DNA from: Coix lacryma-jobi var. lacryma-jobi
Lineage: Eukaryota; Streptophyta; Magnoliopsida; Poales; Poaceae
Reading direction: 5' to 3'
DNA: 64,000 nt
NCBI GenBank assembly: GCA_009763385.1
Contig: CM019824.1
Location: 148,373,705 to 148,437,704 of the forward strand
Shown: positions 34,318 through 47,500 of the stretch, in pieces
Layout: each line of letters starts with the position of its first letter
Numbering within the stretch: the stretch's first letter is position 1
The notes under the pieces: generated by a model
Told to the model about the DNA's origin: nothing
The model's input: only the letters and a program-made list of their open reading frames with translations
Databases searched by the model: none
Position numbers and translations under genes: made by a program

Positions 34318-35550
34318 TGTCGGTGTTTCGAACCCGGGGGTATGACACCAACGAGTAATATGATCGCGTGCTCTCTTCCTGGATGGTGATGCAAGATGAT
34401 ACAAGGATTATCCTGGTTCGGGCAAAGAAGGCCCTACGTCTAGCGAGGGAGGAGGTTCTCGTATTACTTGCACCTAAGTGCTTGTACAGGGGCAATACAA
34501 GCTCAACGAGCATGGACCAGAGTCCGGACTCGAGTGTGTGTGTGTGGACTCGTGTCGCGCAAGCTCGTGCGTAACCGGGTGCGAGCGTGCGTAACCCTGC
34601 GCGTGGAGGGCCCTGGTGTCCTCTTTTATAGAGCAAAAGGAGGCCAGAGTTACACATGAGTGTCATGTACTTCGCCCAATACGGTGAGGAGTAGGAATCC
34701 TGTCTTGTCGGGGCCACTAGAGCCGACGTGGGCGTTGCTGTTGAGGCGTCCTTGGAGCGTGGCCTCCATCCCGGGCGCGGACGTGGAGGCGTGGCGACGT
34801 GGAGGCTGTACAGCGCCCATTCCGGCATGTACAGGACACGGCGGGGTCCCTCCGGGTCTTGGGGTACCTGTCCTCCAATAGCGTGAAAGTAGTCAGGGCT
34901 CGAGGGGCGCCGAGGCCGGCCTCGAGGTGGCACCTGCGGGGGGCTCGAGCCTCTGCAGGTATGGGCAAGTCCCGGTAAACTCGGTCGTACAGCGGGTTGT
35001 CAGTCCTCGAGTCATGACCCGAGTGTGCAACAGTGCAGGGTATGGCCGAATAGTGCTGTACTTGTGCCTTTTTGCCCATGCTTGTGGTGAAAACGAGACT
35101 TGGCTCTGCCCTGGTTCACTGTGGCGCACGTCGTGTACCAGAGGACATGACCGGAGTAGGTGGATGCATTAAATGCGCAGTATGGGATTGGTATCCGATG
35201 TCTGGCGCCGCTCGAGGGAGGCATGACGCATCTCGAGAGATAGGTTGCCGTGCCAGGGAGACTCGAGGTCCCTGCGTGGGATCTCGAGAAACAGTGCACG
35301 ACTATGATGGGCTCGAGGAGCGGTGCAGGGCTCGAGGCCTATGTGCCGGGGCTCGAGGGGTAGGTTGCCATGAGGCGGATAGTAAGGCTTCGGCGGCCCT
35401 GGGCTCCCTGGTGATGGGCCGGCGTTGTAGGCCTCGAGGGGTTGTCTTTTTAGAAGGTTAGACTTGTTAGGTTTATTATTAATTGGTGTTCTAGGTTTAA
35501 CCTAGTTGTTTTGCGTTGATTGGGGGTACCCCTTTTGTGGACCCCCGACA
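34318..35550 (-). repeat. 3' LTR of the Gypsy element
   Basis: TGTCGGTGTTTCG to GACCCCCGACA. The minus-strand TATAAAAG box is at 34623-34630. CTCGAG occurs repeatedly (for example 34894, 34921, 34944, 35007, 35210, 35273, 35434). The inner flank GTAGCCCCCGAGCC (35551 on) reads on minus as a purine-rich GGCTCGGGGGCTAC, a plausible polypurine tract. Confidence 0.92.
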
Positions 35551-36553
35551 GTAGCCCCCGAGCCCTTGTTCGAGTGCTTGCACTCGAGCAGGGGTTCCCG
35601 ACTGGGATCTCGATGGTTAGCTAACTGGTCTCGAGGGTTTGGTTGTTTTGATTCCGTGGGTGTCGTGCGAGCGACACCCGCGGGTGTAGCCCCCGAGGCC
35701 ACGGGGGAGTGGTTAGAACTCCCTCGTGGGCTTTTTGCGAGTGTGAGTGTTAGTTGCGTTTTTAGGTTCGGGGGTGTCGAGCCCCTGAGTTTTTCGACCC
35801 TCTTTCGTCGAGGGGTGCCAGGCTGAACTGGCCGGCCGGCTCTTCGAGCTGTCCGGCACGCCAGTTGCCCTGGCTTGTCATCCCGCGAGTCCTTTCGATC
35901 GGATGCGAGGGGGGATGTCTCGTACTACCACGAGCGGGCGAGTATCGAGGTTCCCGGTGAGCTGGTAACGGGGAAATCCAAGTGAGACCTCGTGCCCCGT
36001 TCGATAGGGTCGACTGAAGCCCGGAGGTGATCTCATGAAGCATGGGCGCTCGGTCTGCAGGAGTGCCGGGTCCATTCGATAGGACCCGGTGGCTCGATGC
36101 CTCCCTCCAAGGGGATCTCACTGCACGTCATGCGCCCTGCCTTGGATACACGTGAGGGGCCTCGAAGGCTTGGCCCTCGAGCGATGCTGTGAGTGGCGCC
36201 CCTTGGTGTCCCGACTCGGGTGCTCAAAGCCGGCTGTCGAACCCTCTTCGAGGGCCAGCCTTCGCTGCTTCGAGGCTTGGAAGGGCCGGGGCCCGTTTTT
36301 ACCTTCGTGAAGAAGCCACCGTCGTCTGGGAATCCTTCTGCCCGTTGGGCGCGCCTTTTTAGGCAGAAACTGTCAGGGAAGGCGACGAACGCGAAGTCGG
36401 AGCGGCGGTCGTGGTGGGCCCAGGTAGCAGAGCGAATGGAGAGTTGCCGCATGTACCTGTCAACCGGCTCGAGATTCGGTTAGGTGGGCGCATTAAATGC
36501 ATGCGGTTACCTTTTTTCCGTCGTGGGAGACCCCGCCCGTCGGGGTTTCCTCT
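35551..36553. other. Non-coding part of the Gypsy element between 3' LTR and antisense gene
   Basis: A GC-rich, CTCGAG-rich stretch with open frames on both strands but no recognisable domain. It probably contains the polypurine tract at its left edge and the promoter of the antisense gene at its right edge. A direct echo 'GCGGGTGTAGCCCCCGAGGCC' near 35680 repeats the PPT-like string. Confidence 0.45.
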
Positions 36554-36561
36554 TATAAATA
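36554..36561 (+). promoter_or_regulatory. TATA box of the antisense gene
   Basis: TATAAATA on the plus strand, 139 bases upstream of the ATG at 36700, in a sequence (CCTCTTATAAATACCGAG) otherwise GC-rich. It is oriented against the retrotransposon's own transcription. An initiator was not identified. Confidence 0.55.
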
Positions 36562-36699
36562 CCGAGTGAGGGGAGAGGAACCCTTTACTTTGCCTTTGCC
36601 TTCACCGCCACCGTAGCTTCCACACGCCTTCTTCCCGAGCCAGCAATTGGGAATCTTCCCGGCCGCCCGTCCACCGCTCAGATCTGCGCCGTCGCCGCC

Positions 36700-39600
36700 A
36701 TGGCCGCTTCGTCCCAGGTGCTGCCGGCCGAAGACTGGAGCCCGACGAAAGAGACGCAGCAAGAGCTAGAGACGCTGGTGGAGCGGGGGCTTCTCCGCCC
36801 CAACCCGCAGGAGGGTTCCGCGTGGTGGATTCTCCCATCGGCGGACCACCGGGAGCCGCACCCGCCGGAGGGGTACGTGGTGAGCTTCACGCGCTACCAC
36901 CGCATGGGGCTCGGCGTGCCGCCGAGCCGCTTCATGCGGGGGCTGGCCCATCACTTCGAGGTGGAGCTGCAGCACTTCTCCCCCAACTCCATCTCGCACG
37001 CCGCCATCTACGCCGCGGTGTGCGAGGGGTATCTGAAGATCGAGCCGCACTGGGAGATGTTCGTCCACCTCTTCCGGGGTGAGCTCTTCCACAAGGCCGC
37101 GAAGCCGAGCGAGAGGAGGCTCGCGCGCGTGGGCTCCCTCACCATCACCGCGAGGACCGGGCCCTCGTCGGCCAACGTCCCTCGCGACTACCTCCGCTAC
37201 AAGCTTTCCACCAACCAGGCGGGGTGGGACGACCACTAGTTCTACCTGCGGAACGAGGGCGGGCTCCTTCCGCAGTACACCGGCAGGGTCATCACCCAGC
37301 GCCCGGAAAAGTGGAGCTGGGGCGTTGCGGCGGACAGGCAACACCATCTGACGCCGTTGATGAACACGATGCGGTCGCTGGTGGAGGAGAAGAAGCTAAC
37401 CGTCCAGGCGATCATTTGGGCATTCCATCAGCTGAGGGTCCTTCCTCTGGCGGACCGCCACCTTCTCATGTTCGAGATGGGGCCAAACGCCCCGCCTGAG
37501 GCGCTGAACCAGTCGAGGATGGCCGAGGAGAGGCTGTCTCGGAACGAGGCTACCTCCCGGGTGACGGTCACGGTCCACGGGTCGTTCCACCCTGAGGTGA
37601 CCACCCTGATCGCCATGGCACCCGACGAGGGGTGTCTCGACCCGATAAGCCTTCCTCGAGTCAGGCTGTCCCGAGCCTCCCCTCCTTTCTCTTTCTCCAC
37701 ACCTTGCTTACTCTCCTTGTGGTTTTGCTTATCAAGTTTTTCTTTTTTGGCAGGGGGCGTTCACATGTCACGCGTCGAGGCCCCCGGTGAGGGAGGACGC
37801 CGTGGAAATACAGGTGAGGCGCCTCTCTGCTCAGAAAGATAAGGAGAGTAAGGATGCCAAGAAGAAGAAAGAGAAAGAGAGGAATTTGCGTCGGGTGGCT
37901 CGAGAGCAGAGGCTTGCGAAGGCTCGTCGTAACCGGCAGCCTGGAGAGGAGTCCCCCGAGCTCAGTTCCACGAGCTCGGAGGAGGAGGACGATGACGAGG
38001 AGGAGAGTGATGACGAAGGGATGGATGCGCGTCTGAGGCGCGCGGGGGTCGTCGACATCAAGGCTGACCGCTCCTCTGTGCAGGAGAATGTCTTGGAGGT
38101 CCCCCCGGCGAAGGGATCGCGCGGGACGCAGCCGCGGAAGGCGGCGCCAAGCCCAGCCTCGTCGGAGGCTCAGGGCACGTCGAGCTCCGTGCTGGACGTG
38201 CCCACTGACGCGAGAAAGCCTCGAACTAGGAGCGCCATCGCCGCGGCGTAGAAGGAGGCCACGACCGCGTCGACCCAGGCGGGGGTCTCGAGAAGGGCCG
38301 GTCATCGAGAAGCGGCCAGCACGTCGAGAAGGACTCCGGGCCCGATCATTGCAGGCCGTCGAGGGCGACATCGAGCCCGCGGAGGAGCGGGCAACATGAG
38401 GGGGCGTCGAGCCCCCATCACCATGACCGTCGAGGAGGGAGCCGCGAGCGATCCCGGAGCCCATCGCCGCACGGTCGCCGGGAGACGGAGGCAGTCGTGG
38501 GGGGCGTGACCGTCTGCACGAGCGCCGGAGTAGGTCCCGGAGCCCGCGCCGGGAGAGGCGCCAAGATGACCGCTCGAAGGAGACGTGGTCGCCCCCCCCG
38601 GGACAAAAGACAAAAGGAGAGCTCCCCGTCGGGGTCGAGCCACGGGAAGCATCGGGAGCCTTCCCTCATCCGGCACATACGGAGACGGCTCAGGGGCGTG
38701 GCTCGAGCCAAGGGGCGGGCTCGAAGCCCCCGAGCGGGTCCGGCGATTCGGGGAAGAAGCCCCGCCGTCGCTTTGGGTAAGTAGTGCTCCTCAATTTCGT
38801 TGGTAGGGAAACTTCACCTTTTTACCTTTGGTGATATGTGTTGTTTCTGGTTTTTTAGGGAAAAGCGCTCCCGGCAGGAGGCGGACCCCGCGGTGTCCAA
38901 GCGGGCCAAGACCTCGAGCTCTGCTGAGGTCCAAGCACCTCGAGGTATGGCTCCTTCTTCCTCTGGGGAGGCCGCTTGGCTGGTGAAGGCTCGAGTGGCC
39001 ATGGCTCGAGGAAGCTAGATGGCCGCTGCGGATCTCGGTGAGGCCGTCGCCGTCGACCACAGGGGTCGAGGCTCTTTCCTGATTCTGACGACTTTATTCT
39101 CCTTTTTAGCAGGGACCGCGACTCCTGGCGCCGAGCCTGCCGTTACTGCGTCCGTCGTAGCTCCACCTCTACCACCTCCTCCTCCACCTCCCCCTTCAGT
39201 GGCGCCTACCGAGCAGGCCACTCTTCCCCCCGTCACGACGGCTATCTTGGGGGGAGCACCCGAGATGAGCACGGCTGCATCGGTGTCTGGGGCTAAAGAG
39301 ACAGCGGCCCTCGAGACCCCAGCCGACGCGAGCCGGCCCATGGAGAAGGGGAAGGAGGGAGAGGCGTCGGTGGAGAAGGTGCCGACGGTGGAGGAGCTTT
39401 TGGACGAGCTGGAGGAGGAGTCGTCCCCGGTCGAGGGCTCGATGCTGGAGGAAGCGCTCGAGGCACCGGCCGGGGTCGACAACATGCCGGAAGACCCGGT
39501 GGGGGAGGAGAGCTTGGGGACGAGCCACCCCTCGAGCGATCCACTACCGCTCGAGTCCCCGCCTCCACGCGAGGCCGCGCCGTCACCTCGGGAGGGGACA

Positions 39601-41042
39601 GAGCAGCAGGAGGAGACGGCAGAGGGGCGGAGGGAGCCGCAACCCGTGCTGCCGGTTGGTGGGCCGCAGCTGGCGTCGCTTGAGCCGGAGGAGGAGGGCC
39701 TGCCCATCGTCGAGGTCGACCGACCGGTGTGGCCGTATCCTGACGCGCCGAGCCCGACCGGCGCCGTTATCCTCGCCGAGCGGTCGACTCGGCAGGGGGC
39801 CCCGCGGGAGGCACGGTTGATCTTCAGGGAGGTGGCCGAGCTCGTGGCGGAGGCGGAGAGGTCCTTCTTGGAGGAGGCGGACAAGTCCGCGCAGGCGGCG
39901 GCCGCCCTCGTGAAGGCGGAGGGGGAGCTCCTGGAGCTCCGCGCCGAGCTGGGTCGGAACGCGCAGATGGCGAGCCGACTCAACGCGGCGCAGGCGGAGA
40001 CCTAGGCGGCTCATGACGAGGCCGCCCAAGCTAAGAGGGAGGCCACCACCGCTCTGGCCACGGTGGAGGCGTCGAGGAAGGAGGCCGCCGACGCCCGTAG
40101 CGAAGCCGCCACCGTCCGGTCTGCAACGGAGGCGGCGAAGAAGGAGGCTGTCGACGCCCGAAGCGAAGCCGCCACCGCCCGGTCTGCAGCGGAGGCAGCG
40201 AGGAAAGAGGCCGAGGAGGCCAAGATCAAGGCCGCCACCGCCCTGGCTGCAGCGGAGGCAGCGCGACAGGAGGTGATCCAGAAGAATCTGGCCCTTGCGC
40301 AGACGGGCAAGCTGGTCGAGGACCTTAGGGGCGAAAAACTCGACGCGCTGTCCTAGAAGCGTACACTTGAGCAGCGCGTCGAGGTCTTTACCAGCGACTT
40401 CGCCGCTCTGGGCGTGCACTGCCAAGGTAATCTTCATGCCTCGTCTTGCTTTGATTTCGAGATTCTTGCCATGCCGCGGACTTACCCCCTTCTGTTTGTT
40501 GCACAGATCTCGAGAAGACCTCCGAGGAGCTCCGCAAGACGAATAAGGCTCTCATGGAGCAACTCCAAGGTGAAACCATGGTGGTGGAACGAGCGCGCGC
40601 CACCCTCGATAGGCTCGGCTCCATGTGGGGCGTCGATCCAGTGGCCACGGCCGTAGGCACGGTGGCTCGAGGCGACGCCATGGTTGACGCCCTGTGCTTC
40701 TTTGACATGGCCGCGCGGGACCGCGTCCGGGGTGCTCTCCACCATGGTGTAAAGCAGGCGCTCGCGGCCGTCCGCTCCAGCTTCCGCTACCCGGTCAATG
40801 TCGTCGCCAAGGGCTTCGTCGAGATCGAGGGGAAGGACGAAGAGTGGAACGACCGCCGCGTCGACAAGATCCTGGAGAAGGTGGAGAGGCCGGGGGCGGC
40901 GCTCGCGAAGCTCTTCGAGGAGGACGTGCTGCCTCCCGATGCGGACAGTGGTGCAGGTGACCCCCCTCCTCCTGGCCCGGACGTCGAGGCTGAGCCCGCG
41001 GCAGAAGACCTTGGGGATGAGTACCAGACCGATGAAGAATGA
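36700..41042 (+). pseudogene. Antisense gene of the Gypsy element ('putative gypsy type transposon' domain protein)
   Basis: Plus-strand gene inside a minus-strand retrotransposon. Exon 1 (36700-37659) carries the conserved block reading YHRMGLGVPPSRFMRGLAHH, LQHFSPNSISHAAIYAAVCE and EPHWEMFVHLF, which I recognise as the Transposase_28 / 'putative gypsy type transposon' domain common in grasses. Further exons read approximately 37754-38777, 38859-39050, 39113-40426 and 40507-41042, with introns ending CTTTTTTGGCAG, TTTTTTAG, TTTTTAGCAG and TTGTTGCACAG. The middle is acidic and Ser/Arg-rich; the third quarter is a long Ala/Glu/Arg coiled coil with a repeated EAADARSEAATVRSA unit. The last exon has YPVNVVAKGFVEIEGKDEEW and an acidic end. 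In-frame TAG codons occur at 37237, 38249, 39016, 40003 and 40354; frames around 38300-38780 are hard to follow. Function is unknown; homologous antisense frames are known in Grande/RIRE2-type elements. Confidence 0.7.
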
Positions 41043-41597
41043 GGCCTGCGTGCCAAATTTGGGCGTCGAGACCCTTGTAAAAATTTATGTTATGACTTAT
41101 GGCCTGTCGAGGCCAACATGTGTATATGACTTGTTTATTTAAAGAAGCTGTTTTCTTTTCAATTTATTCGATCATCTCTCTTTGTCGCTAGCTCGAGCTT
41201 CAACCGGCTTGGTCTGTGTTCCTTCGATACGCGTCACGAGTTCCTCGAGGGGAGGCGTAGGTAGGGTACCGTAGCCCGGGGGCGTAGGTGGCCGTCTACT
41301 TCGACGCCCCCCGACTCTTGGAGGCTCGAGGCATTTACGGATTTAGACGCTGCTAGTATGCTCGAGGTGCGAATTGAGAAGGGGGTCGAATTTTTTTGAA
41401 AAGAAAACGCGCTTTTTCCGGAGTCTGGGGATGGGGTGCCCCCCTGTCAGCCCCCGAGGGAGGCTCGACCCTGAGCAAGGCAGGGTCGAGGCTACCTTAA
41501 GCTGCTAAGTAATATGAAAGATGGTGCACGAGTTTGCTCATTCATATTCAACATGTTTGTACAAAGCAACAAAATGAACAAGGCCTTGAGGCCCTTA
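41043..41597. other. Convergent 3' region between the antisense gene and pol
   Basis: The antisense gene (+) ends at 41042 and gag-pol (-) ends at 41598, so both 3' ends face each other across 555 bases. No coding sequence is seen. A TTTATTTAAAG string near 41134 could serve as a plus-strand polyadenylation region. The AAACGCGCTTTTTCCGGAG patch near 41405 is unexplained. Confidence 0.4.
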
Positions 41598-44500
41598 AGG
41601 GTAGAAGCGACGTAGCTAAGATATGTTCCATGCGTTTGCCAGGATCCTGCCTCGATCGTCGTAGAGCTTGTATGTTCCTGGCTTGAGCACCTCAGCTACG
41701 GTGTATGGGCCCTCCCATGGAGGGGTGAGCTTGTGGCGCCCTCGATTATCTTGCAGACGTCGAAGCACGAGGTCCCCCACCGCCAGGTCCCTCTTGCGCA
41801 CGTGCTTGTCGTGGTAGCGTCGAAGTGTTTGCTGGTAGCGCGCGGAGTTGATGAGCGCCGCGTCTCAAGCCTCCTCGAGCTGGTCCTTGGCGTTGGCAAG
41901 CCTCTCGTCGTTGGTTTGCTCGTTGTAGGCTCGGAGTCGAGGGGAGCCGTACTCGAGGTCTGTAGGCAAGACAGCCTCGGCGCCGTAGGTTAGGAAGAAC
42001 GGAGTGAACCCGGTGGCTCGACTTGGCGTAGTCCTGAGGCCCCACAGCACCGAGGGGAGCTCAGCAGCCCACCCCTTTCCGAAGTTCTTGAGGGTCTTGA
42101 ACAGCCTCGGCTTCAGCCCGTGGAGTATCATGCCGTTGGCGCGCTCAACCTGCCCGTTGCATTGAGGGTACGCGACCGAGGCCCAACTCACACGGATGTT
42201 GTTGTCATCGCAGAAGTTGATGAACTTTTTGCCCGTGAACTGTGTGCCGTTGTCAGTGATGATGACGTTAGGCACCCCAAACCGGTACATGATGTCGGCG
42301 ATGAACTCGACGACCTTCTCGGAGGTGGGGTCGCCTATAGGCTTAGCCTCGATCCATTTGGTGAATTTGTCGATGGCGACGAGCACATGCGTGCACTTTC
42401 CAGTGGTCATCTTGAGGGGACCCACGAGGTTGAGCCCCCAGACGGCGAATGACCAAGTGATGGGGATCATCTGCAGGGCGTGCGCGGGCTGGTGCGTTTG
42501 CTTGGCGTAGAACTGACACCCTTGGCAAGCTCGAACCAAGCGCTTGGCATCTCCGATAGCGGTTGGCCAGTAGAAGCCTTGGCGGAAGGGGTTCCCTACC
42601 AAGGTCCTTGGCGCTGCGTGATGGCCGCAAGCCCCCGAGTGCATGTCATCGAGGAGCCTGCGTCCTTCCTCGCGGGGGATGCAACGCTGAAGGATTCCTG
42701 ATGGGCTTTGTCGGTACAGCTCTCGTTCGTCGCCGTAGATGACGTAGGTCTTGGCCCTTCGAGCGATGCGTCGGGCCTCCGTCTTGTCTTCTGGTAGCAC
42801 GCCTTGTGTCAGGTAGTCGAGGAAGGGCGTCCGCCAGTCAAGGGGTCGTGATGAAGAAGTGGCGGGTGCGTCGATCTGCATTGCCTCAGCGGATGTCGAG
42901 GGGTCGTTCTCGAGGGGTGGCGTTGAGGGTCGAGCCCCCGTGTCCGGCTCGAGGGGTGGCGTCGAGGGGCTAGCCCCCGGGCCGATCTTGATGGATGGCT
43001 CGAGAACGTCCCTCGAGAAGACGTCTGGTGGGACGGTGCCGCGCGTGGATGCTAACTTAGCCAGCTCGTCTGCGGCCTCGTTGTACTTTCGAGCGATGTG
43101 GTTGAGCTCGAGGCCGTAGAACTTGTCTTCTAGCTTGCGCACTTCTCCGCAGTATGCTTCCATCTTAGGATCGATGCAGCTTGAGGCCTTCATGACCTGG
43201 TTGATGACGAGTTGCGAGTCCCCTCAAACGTCGAGGCGTCAGACCCCAAGCTCGAGGGCGATACGCAGCCCGTTGATGAGGGCCTCGTACTCAGCGACGT
43301 TGTTGGAGGCGGGGAAGTGCAGACGCAGCAGGTAGCGCATGTGGACTCCGAGGGGTGAGATGAAGAGCAGGCCCGCGCCTGCCCCTGTCTTCATGAGGGA
43401 CCCGTCGAAGTACATAGTCCAGAGCTCGGCTTGGATTTGCGCTGGCGGGAGCTGGGTGTCGGTCCATTCAGCAACGAAGTCTGCCAACGCTTGCGACTTG
43501 ATGGCTTTTCATGGAGCGTAGGTGATAGCTTCCCCCATTAGCTCGGCAGACCATTTGGCAATGCGCCCCGTGGCCTCCCGATTGTTGATAATTTCTCCGA
43601 GGGGGAAGGATGATACCACCATTACGGGATGAGCGAGGAAGTAGTGCTGGAGCTTGCGCCTCGTGATGATAATGCCGTAGAGCAGCTTCTGGATGTGTGG
43701 GTACCGGACCTTGGCCTCGGAGAGCACCTCACTGATGAAGTACACCGGCCGTTGGACTGGTAACGCGTGACCCTCCTCGTGTCTCTCGACGACTACGACC
43801 GCACTGACCACCTGGGTGGTTGCGGCCACGTAGAGGAGGAGAGGCTCGGGGGGATCGTCGCCCTGGGCTGGTCGTGGTGGCACGAGAATTGGCGCGGAAG
43901 TCAGCAACCCCTTCAATTTGGTTAGGGCTTCCTCGGCTTCGATGGTCCACGCAAAGCGCTCCGTTTTCTTCAGCAGGCGGTAGAGGGGTAGCGCCTTTTC
44001 CCCTAGCCTCGAGATGAACCTGCTGAGAGCGGTTAGGCAGCCCGTCACTTTCTGTACGCCCTTGAGGTCTCGGATTGGGCCCATCCTCATGACTGCTGAG
44101 ATCTTTTCGGGGTTGGCCTCGATCCCCCGCTGTGAGACGATGTAGCCAAGTAACATGCCCTGAGGCACACCAAAGACACATTTCTCGGGGTTGAGTTTCA
44201 CATTCTTGGCCCAGAGGCACTCGAACGTGGTCTCGAGATCGCTGATGAGGTCCTCGACTTTGTTGGTCTTAACCACGATGTCATCGACGTAGGCCTCGAC
44301 GGTTTTGCCTATGTGTTCGCCAAAGATATGCTGCATGCAATGCTAATACGTTGCCCCGGCGTTTCAAAGGCTGAAGGGCATTGTAACATAGCAATACATA
44401 TCAAAAGGTGTAACAAAAGAGGTAGCGAGTTCGTCGGATTCTTTCATCTTAATCTGGTGGTAGCCGGAATACGCATCGAGGAACGAAAGTACTTCACACC

Positions 44501-47500
44501 CCGCAGTGGAATCGACAATTTGATCAATTCTAGGTAAAGGAAATGGAACTTTTGGGCATGCTTTATTCAGACCAGTATAATCTACACACATCCGCATTTT
44601 TCCATTCTTTTTCTTGACTAGTACAGGGTTAGCTAGCCACTCCGGGTGAAATACCTCCTTGATGAATCCAGCCGCCAAAAGCTTGTGCACCTCCTCACCG
44701 ATGATCCTGCGCTTCTCCTCGTCGAAGCGGCGCAGGCGTTGCCTCACCGGTCTGGACTCGGCCTGGATCTCCAAGGCGTGCTCGGCGACTCCCCTCGGTA
44801 TGCCCGACATGTCCTAGGGGCTCCACGCAAACATGTCGATGTTCGCGCGGAGAAAGTCGACGAGCACTGCTTCCTATTTAGGCTCGAGGCTAGCGCTGAT
44901 GGCCAGCGTCTTGCCATTGGTCGAGGTTGGGTCGACGGGTATCTGCTTGGTGTGTTCCGCCGGCTCGAAGGTGCCAGCGTGGCGCTTTGCTTCAGGGGCC
45001 TCCTCGGTGGCCAGGGCAGCCAGGGCCTCGAGCGAGTCGAGTTGGACGTTTGCCTCCCCACGCTCGACGCACTCCACGTCGCAGTGGTAGGCGTGCTCGT
45101 AGGAGGTGTCGATGGTGATGACCCCTTTCGGCCCCGGCATCTTGAGCTTTAAGTATGTGTAATTGGGGACCGCCATGAACTTGGCGTAGCCGGGCCTGCC
45201 GATGATGGCGTGGTAGGTCCCTTGGAACCCGACCACCTCGAAGGTGAGCGTCTCCCGGCGGAAGTTGGCCGGCGTGCCAAAGCAGACGGGTAGGTCGATG
45301 CGCCCGAGGGGGTGGGCCTTCTTCCCTGGTACGACTCCGTGGAACCCCCCGACGCTGGGTCGGAGCTGGTCCCTCGAGATCCCTAGGAGGTCGAGGGTCT
45401 CGAGGTATATGATGTTGAGGCTCGAGCCCCCATCCATCAACACCTTGGAGAACCGTACATCGACGATGACGGGGTCGACGACAAGAGGGTATGCTCCCGG
45501 ATTTACGACATGATCCGGATGGTCGTCACGGTCGAACGTGATTGGCTTATCAGACCAGTCGAGGTACCGGGGGCCGTCGTGGCGGAGCGCAAAGATTTAC
45601 CGGCGCTCCTTCTTTCTCTCTCGAGCCGAGAGCCTGACAGTCGGGCCCCCGTAGATCATGAAGCAGTCGCGCACCGGGGGGAAGTCCGCGTCCCCGTCGT
45701 CGTGTCGATTGTTGTCCTTGCCCTTAGGCGCGTCCTCCTTTTTGTCGCCGAGCCTGGAGTAGAAGCTCTTCATCAATCGGCAGTCCTTCAACTTGTGATT
45801 CGTGGGACCCTTGTGATAAGGACAGGGATCCTCGAGCATTGTGTCGAAGACAGCCCCGTCAGGGGGGCCTCGAGGCTTCTTGTGCTGGAGGGCGCCCGCG
45901 AGCACCTCTTCGTCGTCGTCGTCATCGGCGTCGCGCTTCGCCTTCTGACCTTTGCCTTTGTTCCTCTTCTTTTTGTTGTTGTTGTTGCGGTTCTTGTCAT
46001 TGTTGCCCTTGCTCGAGCCCTCCGGTGCGGTCACCGCCTTGCCTTTGTCCGTGGAGCGGCCAAAGAAGGCCCCCACTGCCTCGTCGCCTGAGGCAAAGCT
46101 GGTGACACGATCCATCAGCTCCTCTACCGTCCTGGGACGGTAGCGCCCTAGCTCGTGGACCAGCTCTTGGCAGGTCGTGCCTACGAGGAACGCTGAGATG
46201 ACATCCTCATTAGGCACATGGGGGAGCTCGAGGCGCTGCTTCGAGAATCGCCGAGCGAAGTCGCGGAGGGGCTCGTCCGCTGTCTGCCTGCAACGTCGCA
46301 GGTCCCAGGGGTTGCCTGGGCGCATGCAAGTCCCCTTGAAATTCCCATCGAAGACCCTGACTAGGTCAGCCCAGTCGTGGATCTGATTCGGCGGGAGCCC
46401 TTCGAGCCACCGACGGGCGATGTCCGAGAGGTAGAGTGGGAGTTGGCGTATGATCACGCGGTCGTCGCTCTTCGCCCCGCCCAGTTGGCAGCCCAGGCGG
46501 AAGTCGGAGAGCCATAGCTTGGGCTCGACCTCCCCGTCATACTTCACGATGTTGGTCGGTGGTCGAAAGCGGTCGGGGAGGGTTGAGCTGCGGATGGCCC
46601 GGCTGAAGACCCTGGGGCCCGGGGGCTCGAGGGCTTGCCGGTCCTCGTCGCTGTCGTAACGCCCTCCTCGATGGGCGTTATAGCCATGCTCCTCGGCCCC
46701 TTTGTCCTTGCGCTGTCGGTTGATGTCGTTGCGGGCGTCATTAGCATCTCGAGGAGGCCTGTTGTCGACGACCCATTCCCGGACTGGCCTGGCTCGAGGG
46801 GCGTCCGGCTGGTGGACGGACATCTCCCGCTCGTTGCGGGCCGCGTCTGCTGGCTTCCCCGAGGCCGCTTCGCGCCGTCGCGAGGTTGAGCTCTCGGCCT
46901 GCTGCACAGCGGCTGTCTCGAAAAGGTTCTTCATTTCCCCGAGCATGCGCCTGGCGTCAGGGTTGGAGACGGCGGGTAGATCACGGAGCAGCATTGCGGC
47001 CGCCACCACGTTCTGTCCGGATCGCGGGAAATGTACCTCGGGGCGTGCTGGTGCCCCGTCCTCGAGGATCTGTCGGTGGACCTCTCGAGCGCGACCACGA
47101 ACACCGGCGCCTCGAGGCTGGGCTTGTTCCTGCACTAGGGTTTTCTCGAGCTGCAGTAGGCGTTGTCGGTCCTCCTCAGCCTTGGCGATGGCCTCCCGCA
47201 GCTGTGCGAGTTGCGCCGCCCGGTCGTCGCTGTGCCGAGATGGTGCAGCCGGTGCCGGGGGTTCGTTCCTCCCCTGAACGCGTGATCCGCCTGCCGCAGC
47301 CACGTCTCCGGGCTCTACGAGGTTGAGCACCGGCCTGTTGTCGTCGTCGTGGTCCTCGGTGTCGCTCACGACCCCCTCGAGTTGGAAGCACTCCCTGGTG
47401 GGATCCCAGAGGTCAGAGTCGTGGTAGTCGTACTCGTCGGAGTCGAAGCTGTTGGTGACGCGCCGCCCTGGCTCGTACTGGGACTGCAGCTCGCGGTACC

